Source of the DNA: [Mycobacterium] vasticus | Lineage (GTDB): Bacteria; Actinomycetota; Actinomycetes; Mycobacteriales; Mycobacteriaceae | Length of the DNA stretch: 64,000 nt | Assembly: GCF_020181595.1 (NCBI RefSeq) | Contig: NZ_CP084028.1 | Span: 488,919 to 552,918 of the forward strand | Reading direction: 5' to 3' | Shown: one piece after another, positions 28,071-37,514 of the stretch | Position numbering within the stretch: the stretch's first letter is position 1 | Layout of the letters: every line of letters starts with the position of its first letter | The notes under the pieces: generated by a model | Seen by the model: the letters and a program-made list of their open reading frames with translations, nothing else | The model's database searches: none | Told to the model about the DNA's origin: nothing | Position numbers and translations under genes: made by a program

Positions 28071-29246
28071 TCAGGAGATCCGGTAGTCGGGCAGGTCGAA
28101 GTCGTCGCGCACCCCGCCGGCGAGCAGGTTGGCCAGCGGCCGAAGGTTCATCGCCCGGATCGCCACGCCGCGAAACCACAGCCCGAATCGTGTTCGGGTG
28201 GCGAAGAACCCGAGGAATTGGCGGGCCCCGGCCTGTTTGCTCTCGATGAACGGCCGCAACCGGGTTTCGTAGCGTTCGAAGGCCCGCCGGTGGTCGTCGT
28301 CGCGCAGCTCGCCGGCCAGCACGTAGGCCTCGGTGATCGCCAGGCCGGTGCCCTCGCCGCCCAGCAGTGAGATGCACCCAGCGGCGTCGCCGATCAGCAG
28401 TACCCGCCCTCGCGACCAGCGCTCCATGCGGACCTGGCTGACCACGTCGAAGTAGAGGTCTCCCGAGTCGTGAAGGCCGTCGTCGAGCGCGTCCAACATC
28501 TGCCGGCATTCCCAACCGGCATCCCCGAACTGGTTGCGCAACGCGGCTTTCGGGTCGGCGTCGACTTCGGCGGAGGGGTCGCGGTAGACGAACAGGAACA
28601 TGGTGCGGTCGTCGCGCAGTGCGACCCGTGCGACCTGTCGGCCGGGCACGGCGTAGGTGACGTAGGTCAGCTCGTCGCGGGGCCGGTAGCCGTCGACGAC
28701 GCAGGCGGCGACCTTGCAGCCCAGGTAGTGCTCGAAGTCGCGGTGCGGGCCGAACACCAGCCGGCGCACGTTCGAGTGCAGGCCGTCGGCACCGATCAGC
28801 AGGTCGAAGTCGCGCGGTCCGGCGTGTGCGAACGTCAGCGCGACGCCGTCGTCGTGCTCGTCGACGGCGGTGATGGTGTCGCCGTAGATCATCTCGACGT
28901 CATCGGCGATGGTGGCGTGGATGGTGGCGGCCAGGTCCCCGCGGGGCAGGCTGGTGAAATCCTGTCCGAGCAGGTGCCGAAAGACGTTGGTGTCCAACGC
29001 TGCAACGGTGCTGCCGTCAGCGCCGACGGTCCGCACGGACTCGATCTCATAGCCCGCTTCTAGGAGCGCTGCCTCGATGCCCATGCGGCGGGCCACGGTG
29101 TATCCGACGCCCCAGAAGTCGATCATGTAGCCGCCGGACCGGAAGGCCGGGGCCTGCTCGATCACGGTCGGGGTGTGACCGGTGCGGTGCAACCAGTGTG
29201 CGAGTGCCGTCCCGGCCACTCCTGCACCGCTGATCGCGATCCGCAT
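28071..29246 (-). CDS. FAD-dependent monooxygenase (PF01494 type)
   Basis: A 391-residue group A flavin monooxygenase. FAD motif ISGAGVAGTALAHWLHRTGH, GADGLHSNVRRLVFG with the DG motif, and GDAAGCISLLGGEGTGLAITEAY. Substrate unknown; relatives hydroxylate aromatics or tetracyclines. It is 5 bases... from the start side of the next gene upstream (stop of that gene at 29251), so the two are probably co-transcribed with the large membrane protein first. Confidence 0.88.
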   Translation of the reverse strand: MRIAISGAGVAGTALAHWLHRTGHTPTVIEQAPAFRSGGYMIDFWGVGYTVARRMGIEAALLEAGYEIESVRTVGADGSTVAALDTNVFRHLLGQDFTSLPRGDLAATIHATIADDVEMIYGDTITAVDEHDDGVALTFAHAGPRDFDLLIGADGLHSNVRRLVFGPHRDFEHYLGCKVAACVVDGYRPRDELTYVTYAVPGRQVARVALRDDRTMFLFVYRDPSAEVDADPKAALRNQFGDAGWECRQMLDALDDGLHDSGDLYFDVVSQVRMERWSRGRVLLIGDAAGCISLLGGEGTGLAITEAYVLAGELRDDDHRRAFERYETRLRPFIESKQAGARQFLGFFATRTRFGLWFRGVAIRAMNLRPLANLLAGGVRDDFDLPDYRIS

Positions 29247-29250
29247 CGGC

Positions 29251-31623
29251 TCAGATCATCTCGTTATCGGTCAGCCATCGCATCACCGGCCAGCCGATGA
29301 ACACCGGCAGCCAGCAGGTCAGCACCCGGTAGAGCAGTACCGAGGGCACCGCCAGCGCGGCGGGGACCCCGAACGCGGCCAGGCCACCGATCAGGGCGGC
29401 CTCCACGGCGCCGACCCCGCCGGGTGTCGGCGCGGCCGAGGCCAGCGTGCCGCCGACCATGGTCACCACGGTGACGGTCACAAACGACGTGTTGCCGCCG
29501 AAGGCCTCCACACTGGCCCACAACGCCAGTGCCGCACCCAAAGTGGTGCCGGCCGCACCCAGCACGATCAATGCCAGCCGCTTGGGTTCGCGGGCCAACT
29601 CGATCAGGTCGGAGGTGACTTCGGCCAGGCGGGGGCGCAACGCGGTGGTCAACCACCGGCGCAGGTTGGGCACCAGAAGCACGATGCCGGCCAGGCCCAG
29701 CGCCACACCGGCGATCAGATACAACAGGTTGGGGCTGGGTACGAAGTGCGACAGATTCGCCGAGGCCCCGGCGGCGGTGGTGAAGACGACCAGCAGGATC
29801 ACGTGCACGATCACCTGCACCGACTGTTGCAGTGCCACCGCCGCGGTGGCCCGCAGGGTGCTCAGGCCGCCCTTGACCAGAAACCGGGTGCTCAACGCCA
29901 GGCCGCCGACGCCGGCCGGGGTGGTGGTGGCCGCAAAGGTGTTGGCCACCTGCATGATCGCCAGGTTGCGGAAGCTGACCAGGCCGTTGGCGCAGGCCCA
30001 CAGCGCACCGGCGGCGCCCACATAGGTCAGCGACGAGACGATCAGCCCCAGCAGCGCCCAGGACCAGTTGGCGTGCCGCAGTTGGGAAAAGAACGTCGGC
30101 ACCTGACTGATGAACGGATAGGCGACGTAGACCAGACCGCCCAGCAGCGCCAACTGGATCATCTGGCTGCGGGTGAACCGGGTGATGGTCTTGGTCTGGA
30201 TCTCATCGGTGTTGGTCTGGCGCTTGACCTCGTCGCGCGCGGCGGAGATCACCGTACCGACGTCGGGCACCGCCCTGCGCAGCCGGGCCGGCATCGCCGA
30301 TTTGGTGAGTCGTCGCGATGCCGCCAATACCGCTGTGCGGCCGAAGCTTCCGATCGCCGCACGCACCGCGCTGGCCGCGTCGTACAGCGACGACGTCGTC
30401 ACCAACAATTGGGCGATGTCGGACTGCAGCTGGGTGACGGTGGCGCCGTACTCGGCGTTGCCGAACCCGCCGAACAGCACCGTGCCGTCGTCGACGGTCA
30501 TCTCCTTGCTGCGCAGATCGCCGTGCGAGATCTGCTGATCGTGCAGGCGGGCCAACGACTCCCAGGACTTGTTCACCGGGGTATCGGCCACACAGTCGGC
30601 GATCGGGACGCCGCGGTGCGGGGTGTGGGCGTACAGCGTCCAGCCGCGATCCAGGGAGGCGACGGCCACGGTGTCGGAGTTGGCCAGGTGCGCATCGCCG
30701 ATCGCGATCGCCATCAGCGCGCGGTGCTCCACGGCGCGGTGCAGGGAGGCGTGCAGCGGCGCGGTCTCGGTGGTGCGCAACCGCAGCTTGCGCCAGAGCT
30801 GACGCAGCGCGCCCCCGCTGCGCTGGTTGGGCCCGTACAGCTCGATGATGCCCGGGTGCTCGCCGGCGTTGGACAGCACCAGCGGGCCGGGCCCGGCCGG
30901 CCGGACGACGGTCAGTTCGGTGACGGTGCGGCCGCGCCTGGCCAGCGCGCGTACGGCGCCGTCCAGGGGCACCTCCAGCGCGGGGGTGCCGACGATCAGG
31001 ACCACCAGGGCCCCGACGAACCATCCGACGGCCAGGCCGAGCAGCGAGCGGGCCGGCACGATCGCGCTGACCACGAGGTGAATCGGCACGAAGGCCAGCA
31101 GCAGCACCCACCACCAGCGTCGCCAGCGGGCCGGCAGCCATGGACCCGACACCGTCAGCATCGCGGCGAGCATCGCGATCCAGCGCGGGTCGTCGAGGAA
31201 CTGTGCCAGCGTGGTGGCCAGGCGTTCGGACAGGTCGAAATGCCAGGCGGGGGCGGCCAGCCCGTTGCTGCGAATCGACAGCGACACCACCGCCAGCAAC
31301 CCGGAGACGGCGTAGGCACCCAGCAGCTTCCACTGCCGCGAGGCCACCAGGCCGATCAGGATCGCGAACGGCAACACCAGGATCGCGATGCCGTAGGCCA
31401 GATAGACCAGGTTGGCGTGGGCGGGGGAGAGCACCCCGATGATCTGGGAGATCGACCGCTCCAGAGCCACCCATTCGTAGCGGGTGACCAGGGAACTGGT
31501 GATGACGGCGGCGAGGAACAGGGCGGCCAGCAACAGGCGCAGGATGTCGTTGGTGCGTCGAGTCAGCGGCTGCAACAGGTTGCCGGTGACGGCGACGTCG
31601 CGCCCCTCAACTCGCATGATCAC
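29251..31623 (-). CDS. LPG-synthase-type membrane protein with embedded pseudokinase domain
   Basis: A 790-residue protein. Residues 25-210 contain about six transmembrane helices. Residues 215-430 are soluble and look like a degenerate kinase/APH fold: HGDL at 367-370 aligns with the catalytic loop, and GGFG at 385-388 stands where DFG is expected, so the metal-binding Asp is lost. Residues 485-790 are the lysylphosphatidylglycerol-synthase/flippase transmembrane domain (PF03706), with LSTRFLVKGGLS and ASAAPTPGGVGAVEA. The GNAT-like aminoacyl-transfer domain of true MprF is absent. Likely a membrane lipid or glycan flippase with a regulatory pseudokinase; that is inference. Confidence 0.8.
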   Translation of the reverse strand: MIMRVEGRDVAVTGNLLQPLTRRTNDILRLLLAALFLAAVITSSLVTRYEWVALERSISQIIGVLSPAHANLVYLAYGIAILVLPFAILIGLVASRQWKLLGAYAVSGLLAVVSLSIRSNGLAAPAWHFDLSERLATTLAQFLDDPRWIAMLAAMLTVSGPWLPARWRRWWWVLLLAFVPIHLVVSAIVPARSLLGLAVGWFVGALVVLIVGTPALEVPLDGAVRALARRGRTVTELTVVRPAGPGPLVLSNAGEHPGIIELYGPNQRSGGALRQLWRKLRLRTTETAPLHASLHRAVEHRALMAIAIGDAHLANSDTVAVASLDRGWTLYAHTPHRGVPIADCVADTPVNKSWESLARLHDQQISHGDLRSKEMTVDDGTVLFGGFGNAEYGATVTQLQSDIAQLLVTTSSLYDAASAVRAAIGSFGRTAVLAASRRLTKSAMPARLRRAVPDVGTVISAARDEVKRQTNTDEIQTKTITRFTRSQMIQLALLGGLVYVAYPFISQVPTFFSQLRHANWSWALLGLIVSSLTYVGAAGALWACANGLVSFRNLAIMQVANTFAATTTPAGVGGLALSTRFLVKGGLSTLRATAAVALQQSVQVIVHVILLVVFTTAAGASANLSHFVPSPNLLYLIAGVALGLAGIVLLVPNLRRWLTTALRPRLAEVTSDLIELAREPKRLALIVLGAAGTTLGAALALWASVEAFGGNTSFVTVTVVTMVGGTLASAAPTPGGVGAVEAALIGGLAAFGVPAALAVPSVLLYRVLTCWLPVFIGWPVMRWLTDNEMI

Positions 31624-31707
31624 TTTCGGTCCGACTGGTGCCGCTTCCCGACGCGGCTCGCCACAACTTAACCGGTGAGCGGGCGTGTCACGCTATTTTG
31701 TCGGCGA

Positions 31708-32580
31708 TCAGAGCGGGTAGTGCACCCCGGTCATCTTCTCCGACTCCTCCCACAGCCGGCGCCACAGCCGCTGATCCTTCGACAACGAGCTCGACGGGCA
31801 CGGGCCCACCGGGCCGCGGGCCTGGTTCAGCTTCGTCGGACCCCAGTACTTGTTGACGTCGGCGTCGGTGGTCGCGGCCAGCAGGATCGACTCGGCGGCC
31901 TGCTCGGGGGCCTGGCCGATCAGCTGCATACCGAACTTGGTGACCAGGCCGGGCAGCGACTTATCGTTGTCGAACAGCTCGGTGCCGGACACCCCGGGAT
32001 GCACGCAGTAGGAGCGCAGCGGCGAGCCGGCCGCGACCAGCCGTTGCTGCAGGTCGCGGGCGAACATCAGGTTGGCCAGCTTGGACTGGGCGTAGGCCAG
32101 ATTGCGCTGGTAGAACCGGTTGGAATAGTTGAGGTCGTCGATCCAGAACTTCGGGGTCTGCTTGTGGGCGATGCTCGACACCGTCACCACCCGGTCTCCG
32201 ATGCGGTCCAGCAGCAGCCCGGTCAGCGCGAAGTGGCCCAGGTGGTTGACGCCGAACTGGGTCTCGAACCCGTCGACCGTGCGTCGCATCGGGATGTTCA
32301 TGATCCCGGCGTTGTTGATCAGCACGTCGAACCCGCTCTGCTGCGCGGCGAAGTCGCGCACCGAGGCCAGGCTGCCCAGATCCAGCGCGGCCACCGTGAC
32401 GTCGCCGCCGATGCCGTCGGCGATCTGCTGGGCCTTGCCGGTGTTGCGGCAGGCCATCACCACGGTGGCGCCCTTGGCGGCCAGCGTTCGGGTGACGATC
32501 TCACCGAGGCCGCCGTTGGCGCCGGTGACCACGAAGGTGCGGCCATGCTGATCGGGGGTGTCGCCGATTGTGAATGCCAT
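31708..32580 (-). CDS. Short-chain dehydrogenase (retinol-dehydrogenase-like)
   Basis: A 290-residue SDR: TGANGGLGEIVTRTLA, NNAGIMNIP, and Y-x-x-x-K in YAQSKLANLMFARDLQ. The extended sequence FQTQFGVNHLGHFALT-type motif is that of the WW-oxidoreductase/retinol-dehydrogenase branch common in mycobacteria. Start ATG 32580 is chosen by alignment. Substrate unknown. Confidence 0.88.
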   Translation of the reverse strand: MAFTIGDTPDQHGRTFVVTGANGGLGEIVTRTLAAKGATVVMACRNTGKAQQIADGIGGDVTVAALDLGSLASVRDFAAQQSGFDVLINNAGIMNIPMRRTVDGFETQFGVNHLGHFALTGLLLDRIGDRVVTVSSIAHKQTPKFWIDDLNYSNRFYQRNLAYAQSKLANLMFARDLQQRLVAAGSPLRSYCVHPGVSGTELFDNDKSLPGLVTKFGMQLIGQAPEQAAESILLAATTDADVNKYWGPTKLNQARGPVGPCPSSSLSKDQRLWRRLWEESEKMTGVHYPL

Positions 32581-32716
32581 GTGCCAAACGCTACCGCGAC
32601 GGCTGCGACGCGCCCTGTCAGACCAGCACCGCACCGCGGTCGGTGATTCGGCCAACCCTGAGCCCCGGGACTTGTCGGTACCCCCCGATAGCCTGGCGTC
32701 AACGAAAGGGGGTGCT

Positions 32717-33679
32717 GTGGAACTTTCTGCTGCACAACGTGACCGGGCTCGCGGTGCACTGCTGGCCACGGCCGCCGGTGACGCTTTGGGTGCCGGCTAC
32801 GAATTCGACGGGCCCCGTGGGCCGGGTGAGCCGGTCGACATGATCGGCGGCGGGCTGGGGGCGTTCACGCCCGGGGAGTGGACCGATGACACGTCGATGG
32901 CGATCGCGATCGCCGAGGTCGCCGCCACCGGTGCTGATCTGGCTTCCGAGGCGGCACAAGACGTCGTCGTTGCCCGCTGGTTCCAGTGGTCGAAGGACGC
33001 CAAGGACATCGGCGTGCAGACCCGCGCGGTGCTGTCGGCGGCCGCCCGGCGCGGGATCGGTGCGCGCAGCGCGCGGGCGGAGTCCGAGGCGCTGCATCGC
33101 AGCTCCGGGCGCACCGCGGGCAACGGGTCGTTGATGCGCACGGCGCCGGTGGCGTTGGCCTATCTCGATGATGAGACCGGGCTGGTGGCCACCGCGCGGG
33201 TGATCAGTGAGCTCACCCACTTCGACCCGGACGCCGGGGATGCGTGCGTGTTGTGGTGCGCCGCGATCCGTCACGCCGTGCTGACCGGTGAACTCGATGC
33301 GCGAGTCGGGCTGGGCCACTTGGATGCCGAGCGCCGACAGGTGTGGGAGCAGCGTCTCGATGAGGCGGAGCAATCTGAGCCACGCGACTTTACGCACAAC
33401 AACGGTTGGGTGGTCGCCGCTTTGCAGGGCGCCTGGTCGGCGATCACCACGACGGCCGGTCCCGATCATCTGCGGTTGGCGCTGGAGGCCGGGGTGCGCG
33501 GTGGTGGTGACACCGATACCGTCGCGGCGATCGCCGGCGGCCTGCTGGGCGCGGTGTATGGGGCATCGGCGGTGCCGGCGCAGTGGCGGACGCTGCTGAG
33601 CGGCTGGCCGGGATTGGCCGCCGCTGACCTGATCGAGTTGGCCGACAACATCATCGACCACGGCGCACCGGGGAGGTAG
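32717..33679 (+). CDS. ADP-ribosylglycohydrolase family protein
   Basis: A 320-residue DraG/ARH-type hydrolase that removes ADP-ribose from proteins or related substrates. Metal sites are in GEWTDDTSMAIAIAE (first Asp pair) and GGDTDTVAAIAGGLLGA (second). The N-terminal AAGDALGAGYEF is also typical. Start GTG 32717 follows the RBS GAAAGGGGG. Two bases separate it from the next gene. Its partner ADP-ribosyltransferase is not visible in the window. Confidence 0.9.
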   Translation: MELSAAQRDRARGALLATAAGDALGAGYEFDGPRGPGEPVDMIGGGLGAFTPGEWTDDTSMAIAIAEVAATGADLASEAAQDVVVARWFQWSKDAKDIGVQTRAVLSAAARRGIGARSARAESEALHRSSGRTAGNGSLMRTAPVALAYLDDETGLVATARVISELTHFDPDAGDACVLWCAAIRHAVLTGELDARVGLGHLDAERRQVWEQRLDEAEQSEPRDFTHNNGWVVAALQGAWSAITTTAGPDHLRLALEAGVRGGGDTDTVAAIAGGLLGAVYGASAVPAQWRTLLSGWPGLAAADLIELADNIIDHGAPGR

Positions 33680-33681
33680 GG

Positions 33682-34431
33682 ATGTCGGACTCTTATCCCG
33701 GCCCGCTCATCCTGCTCGGGGACCAGGACACGGTCGACCACCGCGCCCACCTGGCCGACGAGGCCGCCGAGCGAGGCTGCACAATCGTCGACGCATTCGG
33801 CTTCGAGGTCGGTGAGGCCGCCGACCAAAGCGACCTGACCAAGGTCGACGCCGTGGTGGCCGCACTGGCCCGCGCCATCACCCGCCGCGCCGACATCTGG
33901 GTGCCGCTGCCCTGCCCGGACTTCATCCGGGAGCAGCACCTGCGACGGCTCTCCCTGGTGCTGCAGCGTCACGGCGTGACCCTGCTGCTCTACCGGGAGA
34001 TGTGGCGGGTGCCCACCCGCGGCGGGACCAGTGAGATCGACCAGGCGCTGCGAGCCGAGGTCAAATCGGTGGACAAGCTGGACCGGGTGGCGCTGGCCGC
34101 GGCCGGTGTCGTGAGCCTGAGTCGGGAGATCGAGGCGTCGCTGGCCAAAGCCGCTGACGTGGAAACGGTTCAGCCGCCCACGGATCACGGGGCGGCGCCA
34201 GAGCCCTCGATGCCGCCGATGCTTCCCCCGCCGTCGGTGCCGTGGACCCAGCGCAAGCGACTGGTCAAGCACTACGCCGGCTGGCTGGTGTACGGCTGCG
34301 GGGTCACCCAGGCCGCCACCGCGCGGGTGCTGAACTCGGCGGGCCAGCGCACCGCGACCGGCGCGCAGTGGAAGTCGGCCTCGGTGGCGAAGTTGCTCAC
34401 CGCCGGCAATTTCGACGTCGCCCGCGGGTGA
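33682..34431 (+). CDS. Protein of unknown function with recombinase-like C-terminus
   Basis: A 249-residue protein I do not recognise as a whole. The first 130 residues look alpha/beta (GPLILLGDQDTVDHRAHLADEA; ADIWVPLPCPDFIREQHLR). A Pro-rich linker (165-190) follows. The last 55 residues, with YGCGVTQAATARVLNSAGQ and TATGAQWKSASVAKLL, have the spacing of the Recombinase domain of large serine recombinases (T-A-x-x-L-N-x-x-G, T-x-x-G-x-x-W, V-x-x-L). The catalytic resolvase domain signature is not seen. It is coupled to the ADP-ribosylglycohydrolase gene. Confidence 0.6.
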   Translation: MSDSYPGPLILLGDQDTVDHRAHLADEAAERGCTIVDAFGFEVGEAADQSDLTKVDAVVAALARAITRRADIWVPLPCPDFIREQHLRRLSLVLQRHGVTLLLYREMWRVPTRGGTSEIDQALRAEVKSVDKLDRVALAAAGVVSLSREIEASLAKAADVETVQPPTDHGAAPEPSMPPMLPPPSVPWTQRKRLVKHYAGWLVYGCGVTQAATARVLNSAGQRTATGAQWKSASVAKLLTAGNFDVARG

Positions 34432-35241
34432 TCAGTCCTTGAAGTAGACCAGCTGATGCGTGCTGGTCAGCAGTACGCCATCGCGCGACCACAGGTGTGC
34501 GCTCTGGTCGAAGTAGCCGCGGGCAAACCCGTTGGCGTGCGCGCTGGCCAGTACGAAATCGCTTCCCACGGCGTCGATCTGCTCCTGGCCGGCGTGGAAG
34601 TAGGTGGTCAGCGAGATGGTGCCGGCCGGGATGTAGCCGCCGCGGCGAAGGAACACTCGCGGATAGAAGATGTCGGAGACCGCGGCCAGCGCGGCGAAGT
34701 CCAACGGCCGTTCCAACTCGTCGCGCACCCATAGTGTGGTGGTCGACGATTCGCTGAGCACACCGTCCTCGGGAATGGCGCCCTCGGTGAAACGCATGTC
34801 GTAGCGGTTGGCCCAGACGACGCCTTCGAAGAAGGAGCTTCTCGGGATATCTTCGGGCGCAATAACTTCCGGCAGCATTGCTTCGGTGTCGGCCCAGGTG
34901 TCGCGGTGCCGGCCGAACACCGCGGTGGCGGTGGTCTTGACGTCGTCGCCCTGGCGCAGCTCCAGAATCCAGTGCTGGTTGCTGCGGTTGGTGCGCGCGG
35001 CCCCCAGCGCGATGTCGAACTCGCCGTCGGCGATCGGTGCGGCGTAGTTGACCGTCAACGCCAACGGGTCGCCGATCCGGTCCGGGTGGGATTCAACGGC
35101 GCGCAGCAGCGCCGCCGCGGTGATCCCGCCGAACGGGCCCACCATGTTGGCCCACGCCGGTTCGGTGGCGCCGCGGACCAGGCCGGCGTCGAGGTGATCC
35201 AGGCGCATGGCGCGGTCGAACGGGTGCATGGTGTCAGTCAT
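34432..35241 (-). CDS. Acyl-CoA thioesterase-like protein (TesB/4HBT_3 type)
   Basis: A 269-residue double hot-dog protein: first half MVGPFGGITAAALLRAVESHPDRIGDPLALTVNYAAP, second half SDIFYPRVFLRRGGYIPAGTISLTTYFHA. The type is common in mycobacteria and may hydrolyse acyl-CoA. Its stop is directly after the stop of the convergent gene. RBS GGACG lies upstream of ATG 35241. Confidence 0.85.
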   Translation of the reverse strand: MTDTMHPFDRAMRLDHLDAGLVRGATEPAWANMVGPFGGITAAALLRAVESHPDRIGDPLALTVNYAAPIADGEFDIALGAARTNRSNQHWILELRQGDDVKTTATAVFGRHRDTWADTEAMLPEVIAPEDIPRSSFFEGVVWANRYDMRFTEGAIPEDGVLSESSTTTLWVRDELERPLDFAALAAVSDIFYPRVFLRRGGYIPAGTISLTTYFHAGQEQIDAVGSDFVLASAHANGFARGYFDQSAHLWSRDGVLLTSTHQLVYFKD

Positions 35242-35359
35242 GGGCGTCCTTCGGATCAGCGCGGCGATATTCAGGTCACGCTATCGCGGGCTTCGGATCG
35301 GGCCGTCGCCCACGGACGGAGCCGGTGGGGAAGATACAACAATATATGCATGCTAATGT

Positions 35360-35617
35360 ATGAGCATGTCTCTGTTAGGGCATCGGCTGCAGATCCTGAT
35401 CGACGATGAACGCCACCGCCGCATCACCGCGGCGGCACGCGAGCGTGGTGTCTCAGTGGCCACAGTGGTCCGCGAAGCCATCGACCGCGGTCTGGCCGGT
35501 CCCATCGACCGTCGCGAATCCGCTGGTCAACGTCTTCTCGATGCGCCTGACATGGACGTTCCCGAGTTGACGGCGCTCAAGCAGGAGTTGGACGCGCTGC
35601 GAGGCCGCCGCGGATGA
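35360..35617 (+). CDS. vapB: VapB-type ribbon-helix-helix antitoxin
   Basis: An 85-residue protein with RHH start [36 protein letters not shown], then a tail with [11 protein letters not shown]. Starts at ATG 35360 or ATG 35366. Upstream (35342-35361) is an A/T-rich segment with repeated ATGCAT/ATGTAT elements, a likely operator site. The stop overlaps the start of vapC. Confidence 0.85.
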   Translation: MSMSLLGHRLQILIDDERHRRITAAARERGVSVATVVREAIDRGLAGPIDRRESAGQRLLDAPDMDVPELTALKQELDALRGRRG

Positions 35618-36045
35618 TCGTGCTGGATACGACGGTGCTGGTCTACGCCAAGGGAGCTGATCATCCGTTCCGGGACCCGTGTCGCGACCTGATCGCAGCA
35701 GTCGCTTCCGGACGTATAGACGCGACTACTACCCCCGAAGCGATCCAGGAGTTCGTTCACGTTCGGGCGCGCCGACGCGGCCGCAATGATGCCGCCGCAC
35801 TGGGACGAAGCTATGCCGAACTGCTCGCCCCGCTGGTGACCGTCAGCGCCGACGACCTGGAGCGAGGGCTGACCATATTCGAGACGACACCGAGTGTTGG
35901 AACGTTCGACTCGGTGCTGGCTGCCGTTGCCAAATCCACCGGGGCAACCCTGGTCTCGGCTGACGGTGCGTTCAGCGATGTTCGGGACATCAACCATGTC
36001 GTGCCTGATGCCGAGGGAATAGCCGGCTTGCTCGGCGAGCCTTGA
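35614..36045 (+). CDS. vapC: VapC toxin (PIN-domain RNase)
   Basis: A 143-residue PIN protein. Acidic residues in [14 protein letters not shown] (Asp5), EAIQEFVHV (Glu), [11 protein letters not shown] (Asp) and [10 protein letters not shown] (Asp). GTG/ATG overlap with vapB gives coupling. It belongs to a different VapC subgroup from the pair at 27.6 kb (A-K-G after the first Asp), so the two modules are not recent copies. Confidence 0.9.
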   Translation: MIVLDTTVLVYAKGADHPFRDPCRDLIAAVASGRIDATTTPEAIQEFVHVRARRRGRNDAAALGRSYAELLAPLVTVSADDLERGLTIFETTPSVGTFDSVLAAVAKSTGATLVSADGAFSDVRDINHVVPDAEGIAGLLGEP

Positions 36046-36071
36046 TTCGACCGCACCCGTAGGCTGAGCGA

Positions 36072-37508
36072 GTGCCACCTCTGGTCCTGACCGCCGACTT
36101 CGCCCGTGAGTTCCCCGAGTTGGCGGTGCGCGCGCAGGCCGAAGCCCCCCCGAACCCGCGGCTGCTGATACTCAACGAGCCGCTCGCCACCCAGCTGGGC
36201 CTAGACCCGCAGTGGCTGAAAAGCCCCGAGGGCATCGGACTACTGACCGGAACGGCGGTGCCCGACGGTGCGACCCCGGTCGCGCAGGCCTACGCCGGAC
36301 ACCAGTTCGGCAACTACGTTCCCGTGCTCGGTGATGGCCGGGCCTTGCTGCTCGGCGAGCTCACCGACGGCCAAAGCCAATTCGACCTGAGCCTGAAGGG
36401 TTCGGGGCGCACTTCGTTCGCCCGCGGCGGCGACGGCCTGGCCGTGGTCGGCCCGATGCTGCGCGAGTACGTGATCAGCGAGGCCATGTACGCCCTGGGC
36501 ATCCCCACCACCCGCGCCCTGGCGGTCACCGCCACCGGGCGCGACGTGCAGCGGGAGACGGTGCTGCCCGGGGCGGTTCTGGCCCGGGTGGCCGCCAGCC
36601 ACCTGCGGGTGGGCAGCTTCCAGTTGGTCGCCCAGCAGGCTCGCGCCACCGGCGACCTCACGCTGCTGCGCCGGCTGGCCGATCACGCCATCGACCGCCA
36701 CCACCCGCAGGCCGCCGAGGCCGAAAACCGTTACATCGCACTGTTTGCCGCGGTGGTCGAGGCTCAGGCGTCGCTGGTGGCGCGCTGGATGTTGGTCGGG
36801 TTCATCCATGGGGTGATGAACACCGACAACACCACGATCTCCGGTGAGACCATCGACTACGGGCCGTGCGCGTTCATGGAGGCCTACGACCCGGCGACGG
36901 TGTTCAGCTCCATCGACCACGCCGGCCGCTACGCCTTCGGCAATCAGCCGCTGGTCATGCAGTGGAACCTGGCCCGGTTTGCCGAGACGTTGCTGCCGCT
37001 GTTCTCCGACGACGAGGACAAGGCCCTGACGGTGGCGATGGAGATCCTGGAAGGCTTCATGCCGCGCTACCACGGCTTCTGGTCCGACGGCATGCTGGCC
37101 AAGTTCGGGCTGGCCCGCAGCATGGAGGCCGCCGCGTTGATCGATCAGGCGCTGATGCTGCTCAAAAACAACGCCGTCGACTACACCTCGTTCTTCCGGT
37201 CATTGACCAAGGCCGCCCAGGGTGGCGCCGAAGGGCCCTTGGCGGACAACGCCTTTGAAGAGTGGCTGCAGCGCTGGCGTGCCCAGACGCCCGACGCCGA
37301 GACGATGCAGCGGGTCAACCCGGTCTACATTCCGCGCAATCACCTGGTGGAGCAGGCGCTGACCGCGGCGATGCGCGACGATCTCGCACCGGTGCAGAAG
37401 CTGCTGGGCGTGCTCGCCGAACCGTATCGAGAGCGCGACGGCCTGGAGGACTATGCGGCGCCGGCACCCCCGGAGTTCGGGGGGTACCGCACCTTCTGCG
37501 GGACGTGA
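36072..37508 (+). CDS. selO: Protein adenylyltransferase SelO
   Basis: A 478-residue pseudokinase-fold AMP-transferase that attaches AMP to Ser/Thr/Tyr, with roles in redox homeostasis in other species. Signature [63 protein letters not shown], and the active loop [26 protein letters not shown]. Many SelO proteins end in a Cys or Sec near the C-terminus; here the end is TFCGT with a Cys third from the end, so the redox Cys is kept. Start GTG 36072. Confidence 0.95.
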   Translation: MPPLVLTADFAREFPELAVRAQAEAPPNPRLLILNEPLATQLGLDPQWLKSPEGIGLLTGTAVPDGATPVAQAYAGHQFGNYVPVLGDGRALLLGELTDGQSQFDLSLKGSGRTSFARGGDGLAVVGPMLREYVISEAMYALGIPTTRALAVTATGRDVQRETVLPGAVLARVAASHLRVGSFQLVAQQARATGDLTLLRRLADHAIDRHHPQAAEAENRYIALFAAVVEAQASLVARWMLVGFIHGVMNTDNTTISGETIDYGPCAFMEAYDPATVFSSIDHAGRYAFGNQPLVMQWNLARFAETLLPLFSDDEDKALTVAMEILEGFMPRYHGFWSDGMLAKFGLARSMEAAALIDQALMLLKNNAVDYTSFFRSLTKAAQGGAEGPLADNAFEEWLQRWRAQTPDAETMQRVNPVYIPRNHLVEQALTAAMRDDLAPVQKLLGVLAEPYRERDGLEDYAAPAPPEFGGYRTFCGT

Positions 37509-37514
37509 CGCGGC

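Noticed and set aside
29182..31671. An 829-codon open frame on the plus strand opposite the LPG-synthase gene
   Set aside because: It is rich in Gln, Gly, Arg and His, shares no motif, and mirrors the codon pattern of the real membrane protein on the other strand.
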